Counted from the first letter of the stretch, positions 1-7,299 are shown. The stretch: 64,000 bases of DNA from Rhodococcus rhodnii (GCA_000720375.1 JOAA01000017.1:142814-206813); one strand, 5' to 3'. The notes: generated by a model not told the origin, from the sequence alone. Made by a program: numbers and translations.

Positions 1-407
1 AGTGCCTTGTCGTGATAGGCACGCAGCCGCTGTGGCCCCAGCTCCCGCTGGGCGAGTTCGAAGAGTCTGCGGTGCCGGTCCAGTTCACGCCACGAGGATT
101 TGACCAATCGACGAAGCGCATCGTCCGCAGCACCCTCGTCCGGCGCCTCAGCTTCGATGATCCCGGCTGACTGGCTGATCACATGCTCGAGAACGGCTTC
201 CAGCAACGCCTCGCGGGACGAGAAATGGGCGTACAGGGTTACCCGGCCGACACCGGCTGCCTTGGCGACGTCCGCCATGCTTACCTGCGGATGCTCGATG
301 AAACAGATGGTCGCGGCGTCGATGATGGCGGCGATGTTGCGCTCGGCGTCGGCGCGACGCCGGGGCTCTCCCGCGCCGCGCCGGGTGTCAGTCGTACTCA
401 CGGGCAT
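1..407 (-). CDS. TetR/AcrR family regulator, C-terminus cut by window edge
   Basis: Reverse-strand translation from ATG at 407 gives 135 codons that run off the left end. The N-terminal helix-turn-helix is clear: residues near 30-75 contain the series MADVAKAAGVGRVTLYAHF, followed by SSREALLEAVLEHV. This is the standard TetR DNA-binding fold; the ligand-binding half is mostly outside the window. The gene starts 13 bp after the stop of an efflux-pump fragment on the same strand, so it was probably the second gene of a pump/repressor operon. The palindrome at 2076-2100 in front of the other half of the pump is a plausible operator for it (inference). Confidence 0.85.
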   Translation of the reverse strand, partial: MPVSTTDTRRGAGEPRRRADAERNIAAIIDAATICFIEHPQVSMADVAKAAGVGRVTLYAHFSSREALLEAVLEHVISQSAGIIEAEAPDEGAADDALRRLVKSSWRELDRHRRLFELAQRELGPQRLRAYHDKA

Positions 408-420
408 CAGCCTACGGATC

Positions 421-630
421 TCAGTGCGCGAACACCGGACCTTCAGTCGCCGGCGGCCGTCCAGGCGGGACGAGCGACAGCACGATCAGGGCAGCGAGGG
501 CGGCAGCCACTGCGGCAGCGATGAAAGCAGAGCCGTACCCGCCGATCCCTCCTCCGGTCAGGCTCGTCGCGGCGACAGTGGACACGAACGCGATCCCCAG
601 CGTCGCACCGAGCTCATGGCCGGTGTTGAT
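421..630 (-). pseudogene. C-terminal fragment of a DHA2-type MFS efflux pump
   Basis: The frame ending at TGA 421-423 reads INTGHELGATLGIAFVST, a signature of the last pair of membrane helices in 14-helix DHA2 (EmrB/QacA) drug exporters, then a second hydrophobic run (FIAAAVAAALAALIVLSLV) and a short tail. Homology stops near 626-630, where plus-strand IS21 IstB sequence begins. The matching N-terminal part lies at 1466-2071 in the same orientation, so the two pieces look like one gene split by an insertion. Not functional alone. Confidence 0.7.
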
Positions 631-859
631 TGGAACTCGACCGCCGCGGCGCCGAACTGCACTTCCAGGTCCTCACCGAACGCGAGGAGACCAATCCGCC
701 ATCGCCTCCAACCAGCCCTTCTCCGGCTGGACCCGCACCTTCACCGACCCACGTCTCCGCGCCCCGATCACCGACCGACTCACCTTCGCCGGCAACATCC
801 TCGAGACCGGCACCACCTCCTACCGACTCACCCACGCCCGGTCAACGACTGCGCACTGA
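627..859 (+). pseudogene. IS21-family IstB ATPase remnant, frameshifted
   Basis: Two frames read together give the C-terminus of the IstB transposition helper. The first frame reads RRGAELHFQVLTEREE; after a shift near 690-695 the next frame reads SAIASNQPFSGWTRTFTDP, then a DRLTFAGNILETGTTSYRL stretch before TGA 857-859. Intact IstB is about 250 residues; only about 75 remain, with no IstA and no recognisable terminal inverted repeats. It marks the site of an old IS insertion into the flanking efflux gene. Confidence 0.65.
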
Positions 860-895
860 GCCGACACTGTCGGTGGGGGCTGATTTACTAGCCGA

Positions 896-1435
896 ATGTT
901 CGAAACTCCCGACGAGCTCCACAGCCTCCAAGTCCTGCTCGACACGTCCTTGGCCAACTCCAGCAGCCACCTCAAATCGATCATCCGGCCAGGTGAAAGC
1001 ACCTTGAACGCCGAGCAGGTCGTCCGAGTCTGCCAAGGCATGTGCACCCTGGCCATCGCCACAGTCACCCGGCGCGGTGAGCCACGCATCAGCGGCGCCG
1101 ACGGGCACCTCCTGCACGGCCGTTGGATCATCGGCACCCACCGCCAGGCCGCCAAAGCCCGTCATCTCGCCGCGCGGCCCGGCATCAGCGCGACCTTCAT
1201 GCGCGGCGAGCAACTCGGCATCTTCACGCACGGACACGCCGTTCCGCTCAACCCCGAGGGGACCAGCAGCGACCCGACCTGGCCGGCAATCCGCGACTAC
1301 CTCGTCAACCACTACGACGACGACAGCGAGAACCCGTTCTGGGACGAGAGCGTCTGGTATCGCATCGACCCCAGCTGGATGGTCGCCTACAGCACCGACC
1401 CCGCCGGGCTGCTCGACCAACAACCGTCAGTCTGA
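896..1435 (+). CDS. Pyridoxamine 5'-phosphate oxidase-like flavoprotein
   Basis: The 179-residue protein has the split-barrel signature of PNPOx-like FMN/F420 proteins: a core near residues 45-90 (GMCTLAIATVTRRGEPRIS, then GRWIIGT) and later the FMN-phosphate-side basic stretch RQAAKARHLAARPG. The C-terminal half includes the FWDESVWYRIDPSWMVAYS stretch typical of actinobacterial members. Such proteins reduce or oxidise small organics or act as FMN-binding general stress proteins; the substrate here is unknown. No clear ribosome-binding site precedes the ATG. It lies between the two halves of the split efflux gene, so it may have arrived with the insertion. Confidence 0.75.
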   Translation: MFETPDELHSLQVLLDTSLANSSSHLKSIIRPGESTLNAEQVVRVCQGMCTLAIATVTRRGEPRISGADGHLLHGRWIIGTHRQAAKARHLAARPGISATFMRGEQLGIFTHGHAVPLNPEGTSSDPTWPAIRDYLVNHYDDDSENPFWDESVWYRIDPSWMVAYSTDPAGLLDQQPSV

Positions 1436-1465
1436 AGAGACCTCGCGCGGGTCCACCTCAGACCG

Positions 1466-2071
1466 TCACTCCGGGCCAGTCGAGGTTGACATCTTCACCG
1501 GCACCTGCGCCAGCAACAAGGCTCCTATTCCGGCCGACACGAAGCCCACCACTCCGCAGACACGACCGCCGAAGCGCCCGATGACCCGCACACCGAGATG
1601 AGTGCCGAGCCCGATCACCGAGGCGACAGGCAGGAAGGTCAGCCCTGTTCGCAGCGCATCCAGCCGTAGCACGTGTTGCAGGTACTGCGAATTGAGAAAG
1701 AAGTTGGCCAGCAACACACCGACGGCCGCACCCGCACCGCCGATCGCCGCCCATACCCCCAGGGCCCGGTTGCGTTCTGGTCCGCGAAACGTCGTGGTGA
1801 CGATCGACAGCGCCGCCGGGGAGAGCATGGCGGCACCGATTCCTTGCGCGGCCCGCGCCGCGATCAGCAGGGTGCCGCTCTCGGCCAGGCCGGAGCCGAG
1901 CGACGCGATCGTGAAGACCACCAAACCTGCCAGGAATGTTCGCCGCCGTCCGATCGTGTCCGCGAGGCGCCCGCCGAGCATCATCAGTCCGCCGAAGCAA
2001 AGCGTGTACGCCGTCACCACCCAGGTCAGAGCCACCCTGCTGAGCGACAGCTGGTCCTGGATCAACATCAC
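1466..2071 (-). pseudogene. N-terminal part of a DHA2-type MFS pump, internally deleted
   Basis: The frame shows MFS helices 2-5 (WVVTAYTLCFGGLMMLGGRLAD with the loop motif GRLADTIGRRR, then GLVVFTIASLGSGLAES and AQGIGAAMLSPAALSIVTTTF), then jumps after GVLLANFFL to sequence that in full-length pumps lies about 200 residues further on (LQHVLRLDALRTGLTFLPV). It stops after about helix 10 at 1466. The first helix is missing at the start, which abuts the palindrome at 2076-2100. The last helices are found separately at 421-630. Intact relatives are about 470 residues; this is a decayed gene. Confidence 0.65.
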
Positions 2072-2075
2072 TGTC

Positions 2076-2100
2076 CGGATTACGATACGCTCGTAATCCG
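2076..2100. promoter_or_regulatory. Palindromic operator in front of the decayed efflux gene
   Basis: Perfect inverted repeat with arms CGGATTACGA and TCGTAATCCG around a 5-bp spacer. Its length and symmetry fit TetR-family operators. It lies directly before the MFS remnant, whose cognate TetR gene is probably the one at 1-407. Confidence 0.6.
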
Positions 2101-2234
2101 AACATGCGAGTACTATTTAGGAGGCGCGGGTTCCTGGTCAGATCCGAAGTGGACGCTCTCAATCGGAGCGCACGGCGATCTCGGTACGCGGGCATCTCAC
2201 CGACCGGATCAGCACACCCCTCTTGTACTTCGAC

Positions 2235-2594
2235 TCAGTCCGGATGCCGTTTCCGCAGAGCCTTGCGCAGGAGTTCCGATTCGTGATCGGACACGGAGCT
2301 GACGAAATCGAGCAGCACCGCTTCGGGGTCGCCGGACTCGTCAAGCACCGCGCGAAGCGAACGTGTGACTGTCTCGACCATGCTGTGCGCCGGCCGGTAC
2401 CAGTAGGCCTTTCCGATCAGAGTTCGCCGCACCCAGCCCTTGCGATGCAAGTTGTCCAGCACCGTCAGGACAGTGGTATAGGCAAGCGGCTTGCCGGTCT
2501 CCAGTTTACCGAGGACGTCGCGGACCTTGACCGGTTCGGCCGCGTGCCACAATACGTGCATCACCGCCGCTTCCAGCTCGCCGAGTCCGTACAC
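2235..2594 (-). CDS. blaI: BlaI/MecI/CopY family repressor
   Basis: The 119-residue winged-helix repressor begins with GELEAAVMHVLWHA, followed by the recognition-helix region AYTTVLTVLDNLHRKGWV, both hallmarks of the BlaI/Penicillinase_R family. These dimers repress until a membrane M56 protease triggers their cleavage; in actinobacteria they often control copper or respiratory-stress genes. The GTG at 2594 is chosen over the GTG at 2606 because GGAGG lies 5 bp before it. Directly upstream is the dyad CTACTAACTATGGTAGTAG (2611-2629), so the gene is probably autoregulated. The partner protease gene lies upstream on the same strand. Confidence 0.9.
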   Translation of the reverse strand: MYGLGELEAAVMHVLWHAAEPVKVRDVLGKLETGKPLAYTTVLTVLDNLHRKGWVRRTLIGKAYWYRPAHSMVETVTRSLRAVLDESGDPEAVLLDFVSSVSDHESELLRKALRKRHPD

Positions 2595-2610
2595 GACCGC
2601 CTCCACTCAT

Positions 2611-2629
2611 CTACTAACTATGGTAGTAG
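2611..2629. promoter_or_regulatory. BlaI-type operator before blaI
   Basis: CTACTAACTATGGTAGTAG is a near-perfect dyad of the form TACTA-N7-TAGTA. The same form occurs at 5139-5157 and 6675-6691 in front of other genes of this island, which supports a shared regulator. Confidence 0.7.
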
Positions 2630-2682
2630 ACTTCCGTGTCGTGCCCCAGCCTGCTAAGACGGTTGGTATCGGCGGACCCTTG

Positions 2683-3612
2683 TCACGCCCCGATGGGGCA
2701 CGTCAGCACGGCAAGAACCAGCAACATAACCGCACCAGCCAGGAACGGCACGAGTACACCTCCCGCGCCTGCCACGCCACACGACACAGCACGACGAAGC
2801 CGCCCCGTCGGCATCCCGCCATCACGGAGCCGCTGTAGCCGGATGGCTACCGAGTCCCGCCCCATCGCGAGGGCAACTCCGGGCGAACCATGCCCACTGA
2901 CGGTCAGCAAAGCTGTCCGCACGGCCGGTGCACCGTACTCCCGGACCGCCGCGACATCGGCTGCCAGTTCGACCAACTGACGCATCATCCTGGGAGCCAG
3001 CCGAAACAACGGGATGAACGGCAGCGCCGTAGCCAGGCTCTCCACGAGACCGACCAGGAAATGATGCCGGCCACGCAGATGCGCTCGCTCGTGAGCCAAT
3101 ACCGCTCCGACCGCGGCAGGGTCGAGATGCTCGGCAAGCCCGTCCGTCGCCACGATCACGCCGGGTCGTCCGGCAAGGCTGAAGGCCAGCGGCCGGTCAT
3201 GGGCCAGCCACCAGGTACTGGGAGATCCAGCTTCCGACAAGTGTTTCCGGCGAGTCCGCGCCCTGCGCCAGCGCGCCCCAGGTCCGACGATCACTACTCG
3301 CAGAGTGATGCCGAGCAGGACAACAGCTCCCAGCAAACCAACCAGTTCTTCGACCCGCGGAGGTGAACCGTGCCGCAACGCCGACCAGCAATGGTGCAAC
3401 ACCCCAAGCAGCGGCGGCACCACACCATGGCCAGGAACCAGAAGCAACGCCACACCGGCGACCGCTGCGATGACCAAACCGGCCATCGCGACCAGCAGGC
3501 CTACCATGACGGGCAAGGGGTCGTGACGCCACAGGTCTGCCCGGTTCAGCAGTCGTGGCAGTCCCCAGCCGACGACCACAACGCCGAACAGGAGAGCAAG
3601 CGCCCCGGTCAC
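2683..3612 (-). CDS. M56-family (BlaR1-like) membrane metallopeptidase
   Basis: About 309 residues with several hydrophobic segments (near 1-25, 35-60, 90-115 and a C-terminal helix) and the zinc motif HERAH (His174, Glu175, His178), the HExxH signature of M56 proteases. It lacks the large penicillin-binding sensor of BlaR1, as is usual for actinobacterial BlaI partners. Predicted to be an integral membrane protease that inactivates the neighbouring BlaI repressor on a stress signal. GTG at 3612 is preferred because GAAGG lies about 10 bp upstream; GTG at 3633 is an alternative. An imperfect BlaI-like dyad lies at 3690-3709. Confidence 0.85.
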   Translation of the reverse strand: MTGALALLFGVVVVGWGLPRLLNRADLWRHDPLPVMVGLLVAMAGLVIAAVAGVALLLVPGHGVVPPLLGVLHHCWSALRHGSPPRVEELVGLLGAVVLLGITLRVVIVGPGARWRRARTRRKHLSEAGSPSTWWLAHDRPLAFSLAGRPGVIVATDGLAEHLDPAAVGAVLAHERAHLRGRHHFLVGLVESLATALPFIPLFRLAPRMMRQLVELAADVAAVREYGAPAVRTALLTVSGHGSPGVALAMGRDSVAIRLQRLRDGGMPTGRLRRAVSCGVAGAGGVLVPFLAGAVMLLVLAVLTCPIGA

Positions 3613-3689
3613 CGGTGGCACGCCTTCGCGCACCGCGTGGTCATGCCACCCGTGACCAGTCCGTCTGCCATCTGTTCCTCCGAGCGCTC

Positions 3690-3709
3690 TTACTATTGCG
3701 CATCGTAGT
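3690..3709. promoter_or_regulatory. Imperfect BlaI-like dyad before the M56 gene
   Basis: TTACTATTGCGCATCGTAGT has half-sites ACTA and TAGT but with 10 rather than 7 bases between them. It may be a weak or degenerate BlaI site upstream of the protease gene. Confidence 0.35.
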
Positions 3710-3726
3710 GTTTCGCCCGGACGCCC

Positions 3727-4203
3727 TCAGTGGTGGTACGCGTGCACCACCGCGTGACCGCGACCCCGGCCGATCATCCATTTGTTCACAGGCACTGTCA
3801 GTACGAATGCCACGGCGAGGGCGAACGCCAGAGCACCCCAGAACAACCAACTGCCGAGCCCAGCGTCCATGGCTCCAGGAACACCGATCATGATGGCGTT
3901 GTCGACGACCTCCATGACCACGATCGACAGGGTGTCGGCAGCGAGCGCGACCTTCAGCGCCTGCTTCGCCGTCAGCCCAGCCTTCAGCACACCGCGCATC
4001 GTCAAGGCGTATCCGAACACGAAGGCCAAGGCCACCGCCAGCACGATCGTCGCGACATTGCCCAGACCCAGCCACGTTCCGATGACCATGCCGAGCACCT
4101 CGCCGATCGCACAGCCGGTGAGGCAGTGCAGCGTCGCCGACGCGGCAGTGGACCAGCTCGCCTTGGCGTGGTGGTGATGCTCGGCTGCGTGCGTCTCGGT
4201 CAT
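3727..4203 (-). CDS. DUF4396 membrane protein
   Basis: The 158-residue protein has a His-rich cytoplasmic N-terminus (HAAEHHHHAK) and about four membrane helices; the first contains TLHCLTGCAIGEVLGMVIG, the conserved core of DUF4396 proteins. The C-terminus is also His-rich (VVHAYHH). The family is often found beside copper or other metal genes; its biochemical role is unknown, but His-rich ends suggest metal contact. Start ATG 4203 follows GGAGG by about 8 bp. The promoter region, shared divergently with csoR, has two CsoR-type boxes on this side, so copper-responsive expression is likely. Confidence 0.85.
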   Translation of the reverse strand: MTETHAAEHHHHAKASWSTAASATLHCLTGCAIGEVLGMVIGTWLGLGNVATIVLAVALAFVFGYALTMRGVLKAGLTAKQALKVALAADTLSIVVMEVVDNAIMIGVPGAMDAGLGSWLFWGALAFALAVAFVLTVPVNKWMIGRGRGHAVVHAYHH

Positions 4204-4224
4204 GGTTGACCCTCCTCTGTCGAT

Positions 4225-4241
4225 ATACCCCATACGGGTAT
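4225..4241. promoter_or_regulatory. CsoR-type operator A
   Basis: ATACCCCATACGGGTAT, a pseudo-palindrome of the TACCC...GGGTA kind bound by CsoR repressors, just upstream of the DUF4396 start. Confidence 0.7.
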
Positions 4242-4259
4242 CTGGCGATGACGAGTTGT

Positions 4260-4276
4260 ATACCCCTTCGCGGTAT
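4260..4276. promoter_or_regulatory. CsoR-type operator B
   Basis: ATACCCCTTCGCGGTAT, a second and weaker copy of the TACCC...GGTA dyad, 35 bp from box A between the divergent DUF4396 and csoR genes. Confidence 0.55.
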
Positions 4277-4353
4277 GACGCAAGAGCGGCCGGCGCGATC
4301 CCCTCGCGAATCGGATGTGTCACGGCCCACACGCCGGATCGTTTGCGTTACCC

Positions 4354-4370
4354 CTACCCCCTGTGGGTAT
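4354..4370. promoter_or_regulatory. CsoR-type operator C before csoR
   Basis: CTACCCCCTGTGGGTAT matches the CsoR dyad (TACCCCC...GGGTA) and lies 75 bp before the csoR start, consistent with autoregulation of csoR-copZ. Confidence 0.7.
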
Positions 4371-4445
4371 AAAGGGCTGGGCGTTCACCGTTCCCCCGGC
4401 CGCCTGGCCGGCCGCGCGGTGGACCGGATAGGCAGGAGTACGAGC

Positions 4446-4727
4446 ATGGCGGGCTACACCCACAACAAGGACGACCACCAGCGCAGGCTGCGGCGGATCG
4501 AAGGACAGGTCCGCGGCCTGCAGCGGATGGTCGACGACGACGAGTACTGCATCGACATCCTGACGCAGATCTCGGCGGCCACCCGGGCCTTGCAGGCGGT
4601 GTCCGTGTCCCTGCTCGACGAGCACCTGCGGCACTGCGTCAGCGAGGCGATCACCGAAGGCGGCGACACCGCCGAGAAGAAGATCACCGAAGCCAGCGAC
4701 GCCATCGCCCGCCTGGTCCGCTCCTGA
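4446..4727 (+). CDS. csoR: CsoR-family copper-sensing repressor
   Basis: The 93-residue all-helical DUF156 protein has the exact Cu(I) ligand pattern Cys35-x24-His60-x3-Cys64 (YCIDILTQ and DEHLRHC) and the basic DNA-contact stretch RRLRRIEGQVRGLQRMV. CsoR tetramers sit on GC-rich dyads and release on Cu(I) binding. The gene starts at ATG 4446 and is followed 30 bp later by copZ. Three CsoR-type boxes lie upstream. A nickel or sulfide (CstR-like) specificity is less likely because all three copper ligands are present. Confidence 0.92.
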   Translation: MAGYTHNKDDHQRRLRRIEGQVRGLQRMVDDDEYCIDILTQISAATRALQAVSVSLLDEHLRHCVSEAITEGGDTAEKKITEASDAIARLVRS

Positions 4728-4757
4728 CCACGAACCATCTTCGAAGGGGAAAGAGCC

Positions 4758-4964
4758 ATGTCCAAGTCCACTTACACCGTCACCGGCATGACCTGCGGCC
4801 ACTGCGTCAGCTCGGTCACCGAAGAGGTCGGTCAGATCGACGGCGTCCAGGACGTTCAGGTCGACCTCGCCACCGGGAAGGTCACCGTGAGCAGCGATCG
4901 CGACCTCACCCAGGACGAAGTCCGCGCCGCGGTCACCGAGGCCGGTTACCAGCTCGCTGGCTGA
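4758..4964 (+). CDS. copZ: CopZ-like HMA-domain copper chaperone
   Basis: The 68-residue single heavy-metal-associated domain carries the GMTCGHC loop with Cys13 and Cys16 as Cu(I) ligands and the usual ferredoxin-like length. It would carry Cu(I) in the cytosol to CsoR or an exporter. A good ribosome-binding site (GAAGGGG) precedes the ATG. In related loci the next gene is a copper ATPase or another copper protein; here only a short remnant follows. Confidence 0.92.
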   Translation: MSKSTYTVTGMTCGHCVSSVTEEVGQIDGVQDVQVDLATGKVTVSSDRDLTQDEVRAAVTEAGYQLAG

Positions 4965-4981
4965 ACCCGAGGAGCAATCCC

Positions 4982-5066
4982 ATGGCAACCGCCACCAAGG
5001 TGTCCGCCTACGGACCGGCCTCGGCCATCGTCTTCGGCGGCGCCTGGGTGGCCGGTCGCCCTGGAC
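4982..5066 (+). pseudogene. Short remnant of a gene following copZ
   Basis: After a GAGGAG site the frame opens ATG with a signal or membrane-like start (ATATKVSAYGPASAIVFGGA) but degenerates into Arg/Pro-rich out-of-frame sequence after about 28 residues. This looks like the first helix of a membrane or secreted protein truncated by deletion. Identity cannot be determined. Confidence 0.4.
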
Positions 5067-5138
5067 TGGCCGGTGCGCCGACGTTCAACCCACGCACAAG
5101 TCGTCACAGACAACCTGCCGCGAGGCTCCCGGCAACAC

Positions 5139-5157
5139 CTACTAGGATGACTAGTAG
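5139..5157. promoter_or_regulatory. BlaI-type operator before the propeller lipoprotein gene
   Basis: CTACTAGGATGACTAGTAG, perfect 7-bp arms around 5 bp, just upstream of the GAGGGAGG ribosome-binding site at 5162-5169. It fits TACTA-N7-TAGTA as at blaI. Confidence 0.7.
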
Positions 5158-5174
5158 AAGCGAGGGAGGCTGTC

Positions 5175-6038
5175 ATGGCGCGCTGGATGCCCGCGATGCG
5201 AAAGGGAGCGCTACTGGCCACGAGCGGCATGGTGCTTGCCGCGTGCTCCCAGACACCAGTCACGTCGCCGAGCGGCCAGCCTGTGGCCGATCCTGGTCTG
5301 GTCCATGTACATGGACTCGGGATCGACCCCGCTGACGGGATTTTGTACGCGGCCAGTCACTACGGCCTGTTCCGCATACCGGCAACGGGCCGGCCTGAGC
5401 GCGTGACCGAGTCGCGTCAAGACACGATGGGCTTCACCGTCGTCGGATCACGGCATTTCCTCGGCAGCGGCCATCCGGATCCAGCGCAGAACGGGCCCGA
5501 TCATCTCGGGCTGATCGAAAGCACGGACGCCGGGCAGAACTGGCGATCGCTCTCGCTGAGCGGCGCAGCTGATTTCCATGCCCTGGAGGCAAAGCACAAC
5601 CAGGTGTACGGCTACGACAGTCAGACTCGCCGCCTGCTGGTGTCCACTGATCGGCAGAACTGGAATTCCCGTGCCAGTGTCGCCCTCGCCGACTTCGCGG
5701 TCTCGCCGATCGACCCGAACACTCTGCTCGCCACGACCGAGCGGGGACTCGCCCTGAGCACCGACGGCGGTCGCACCTTCAAGCCGGTGTCCTCCGCTCC
5801 GGATCTCCTCTTGGTGGACTGGCCAACCGTGACGGTGGCGCTCGGAATCACCCCGGACGGCAGCGTGCATACGAGTCAAGATGCCGGTGTGACCTGGTCG
5901 CAACAGGGTAAGGTGCCGGGTGAGCCGAGAGCAGTCATCGCGAACGGATCTGGCGAAGTCCACGTCGCCACAGAGACAGCGATCCACTCGTCCAGAGATG
6001 GTGGCCGCACGTTTTCGGTACGTGCTCAGCTGAGTTGA
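5175..6038 (+). CDS. F510_1955-type beta-propeller lipoprotein
   Basis: The 287-residue exported protein begins with basic residues, a hydrophobic stretch and the lipobox LAAC with Cys24. The body has several bacterial-neuraminidase/sortilin-like repeat units (STDAGQNW, LSTDGGRTF, TSQDAGVTW, SSRDGGRTF), giving a partial propeller. The region HVHGLGIDPADGILYAASHYG is typical of the F510_1955 family often found in actinobacterial copper-stress islands. No glycosidase activity is evident; a periplasmic sensor or metal-handling role is a guess. It is preceded by a BlaI-type operator and is convergent with the DUF305 gene. Confidence 0.8.
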   Translation: MARWMPAMRKGALLATSGMVLAACSQTPVTSPSGQPVADPGLVHVHGLGIDPADGILYAASHYGLFRIPATGRPERVTESRQDTMGFTVVGSRHFLGSGHPDPAQNGPDHLGLIESTDAGQNWRSLSLSGAADFHALEAKHNQVYGYDSQTRRLLVSTDRQNWNSRASVALADFAVSPIDPNTLLATTERGLALSTDGGRTFKPVSSAPDLLLVDWPTVTVALGITPDGSVHTSQDAGVTWSQQGKVPGEPRAVIANGSGEVHVATETAIHSSRDGGRTFSVRAQLS

Positions 6039-6063
6039 CTGATCGCCACGCAGCCGGTCGGCG

Positions 6064-6612
6064 TTAGGACCGCATCAGTTTCCGCATTTCGACAATCTCC
6101 GCTTGGCGGGTGTCAACGATCTTCCGGGCGAATTGCCTGACGGCCGGGTTTCTTCCGTTCTCAAGCTCGGCCTTGGCCACGGCGATCGCGCGTTCATGCC
6201 GGTCGACCGTCATCTGTGTCCACATGCGATCGAACTGCGCGTCATCAACCTGTTGAAGCTGCTGGATCGCTTTGTTGTCGGTTTCGGGCACGTACTCCAC
6301 GCCCCACATGAACAGCCATCTCATGAGCTGCTGCATGTCAGGATTCTGGGATCTCCCGATCCGCGCCGCCAGGTCGCGCACGGCCGGGTTGGTACTGCGC
6401 GAAGGGACCAGCTTGGCGAGGTCCCGCACTTCCGAGAGATGCGGGACCAATTGCCGAACGAAGGTCACATCCCGTTCGTTGTGGTCCCCTTCTGCCGCGG
6501 TCACACTGCTCGGAGGTCTCTGCGGTCCGGGCGAGGACACGTCACCGCCACAGGCAGTGGCGAGAACCGCGAACGCCAGTACGGTCGTGGCTGCTACCAA
6601 CGACTTCCGCAT
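6064..6612 (-). CDS. DUF305 lipoprotein
   Basis: The 182-residue lipoprotein has lipobox LATAC (Cys21), then a ferritin-like four-helix DUF305 domain with two repeated halves. The first half has DVTFVRQLVPHLSEVRDL and the second FDRMWTQMTVDRHERAI. Typical DUF305 proteins carry paired His/Met motifs and are linked to copper resistance; here the first motif keeps only one His, so metal binding may be altered. A BlaI-type operator lies 63 bp upstream (6675-6691). It converges on the propeller lipoprotein gene with a 25-bp gap. Confidence 0.85.
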   Translation of the reverse strand: MRKSLVAATTVLAFAVLATACGGDVSSPGPQRPPSSVTAAEGDHNERDVTFVRQLVPHLSEVRDLAKLVPSRSTNPAVRDLAARIGRSQNPDMQQLMRWLFMWGVEYVPETDNKAIQQLQQVDDAQFDRMWTQMTVDRHERAIAVAKAELENGRNPAVRQFARKIVDTRQAEIVEMRKLMRS

Positions 6613-6666
6613 GATGTCGGGCTCACTCCGGACAGGACGAACACGGGGCAGACGGCGCCTTCACCC

Positions 6667-6765
6667 CTACGCAATACTAGATATCATAGTAGACGAGTTG
6701 TGGACGATGCCGGTGAGCGTGATGACCAGTACCACAACGACAATGATGACCCCGGACACTTCCAC
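6667..6765 (-). CDS. Possible 32-residue single-helix membrane peptide
   Basis: From GTG 6765 to TAG 6667 the frame encodes a very hydrophobic run (GVIIVVVVLVITLTGIV) and a short polar tail. AGGTG lies directly before the start. It overlaps the 3' part of the next listed small ORF in another frame, and its own 3' end contains the BlaI-type operator. It could be a real small protein or a chance frame. Confidence 0.3.
   Translation of the reverse strand: MEVSGVIIVVVVLVITLTGIVHNSSTMISSIA
6675..6691. promoter_or_regulatory. BlaI-type operator before DUF305
   Basis: TACTAGATATCATAGTA matches TACTA-N7-TAGTA, the dyad also found at blaI and the propeller gene. It lies 63 bp upstream of the DUF305 start. 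Confidence 0.65.
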
Positions 6766-6946
6766 CCACCTCGGTGTGGGGTGTGACGGTCGGGGTTTCT
6801 GCCTGCTCCCGACGTCCGGCAGGCCAGCCAAGGGGTTCCCCTCCCCCGCCGGTCCGCCTGCGCCGCCACAGCCAGATTCCCATTGTCTGTCCGATGAGGA
6901 CTGTGAGGACGGTGGCGATCAGCACGAGAGTGAACGGGGATGTCAT
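6677..6946 (-). CDS. Small membrane protein, unknown
   Basis: ATG 6946 opens a frame beginning MTSPFTLVLIATVLTVLIG, one membrane helix followed by a basic stop-transfer (WRRRR) and a Gly/Pro-rich tail. Third-position GC is high in the first 50 codons, supporting coding. The tail beyond about residue 60 is low quality and may reflect a frameshift. No ribosome-binding site is evident. It follows another small unknown ORF on the same strand by 23 bp. Confidence 0.4.
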   Translation of the reverse strand: MTSPFTLVLIATVLTVLIGQTMGIWLWRRRRTGGGGEPLGWPAGRREQAETPTVTPHTEVGGSVRGHHCRCGTGHHAHRHRPQLVYYDI

Positions 6947-6969
6947 TCGCAACAGCGCGCGATGCCCCG

Positions 6970-7299
6970 TCAGCGCTGGCTGTGGCGGTTGAGGGCGATT
7001 TGGGCACGCTGCATCTGCCACCGGCAGGTTGGCGAGATGGTGCCGGTGCCGCGGTGGTTGAACGCGCGCCGCAACTGTTTCAGGGCCGCGTCGACCGATC
7101 CGCCGGGCTCAGCTGTGGCCATCGCGGCCAACTGGTCCAGCACGGGTGAGACGGATCGGGCGAAGGTGCTGAGCGCGGCTTCGATGTCGGCTGCCGCAGG
7201 GTTGTCGTCCGCGTTGTCGTCCGCGAGCTGGAGTGGCGGCAGTGCGGCGTCGATGGCATCCCGCAGAACGCTGACCGGATCGACAGGCTGATCGTTCAC
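6970..7299 (-). CDS. Hypothetical protein after the MFS gene
   Basis: A frame of 109 residues from GTG 7299, acidic and Ala-rich, with helical heptad-like stretches (DPVSVLRDAIDAALPPLQL and ADIEAALSTFARSVSPVLDQL). It lies 39 bp after the stop of the MFS gene on the same strand. No family was recognised and the ribosome-binding site is weak; it may be the last gene of the lipid operon or an independent small gene. Confidence 0.45.
   Translation of the reverse strand: MNDQPVDPVSVLRDAIDAALPPLQLADDNADDNPAAADIEAALSTFARSVSPVLDQLAAMATAEPGGSVDAALKQLRRAFNHRGTGTISPTCRWQMQRAQIALNRHSQR

Noticed and set aside
1458..2195. 245-codon minus frame over the MFS remnant
   Set aside because: Out-of-frame Arg-rich translation; the MFS helices are in the other frame.
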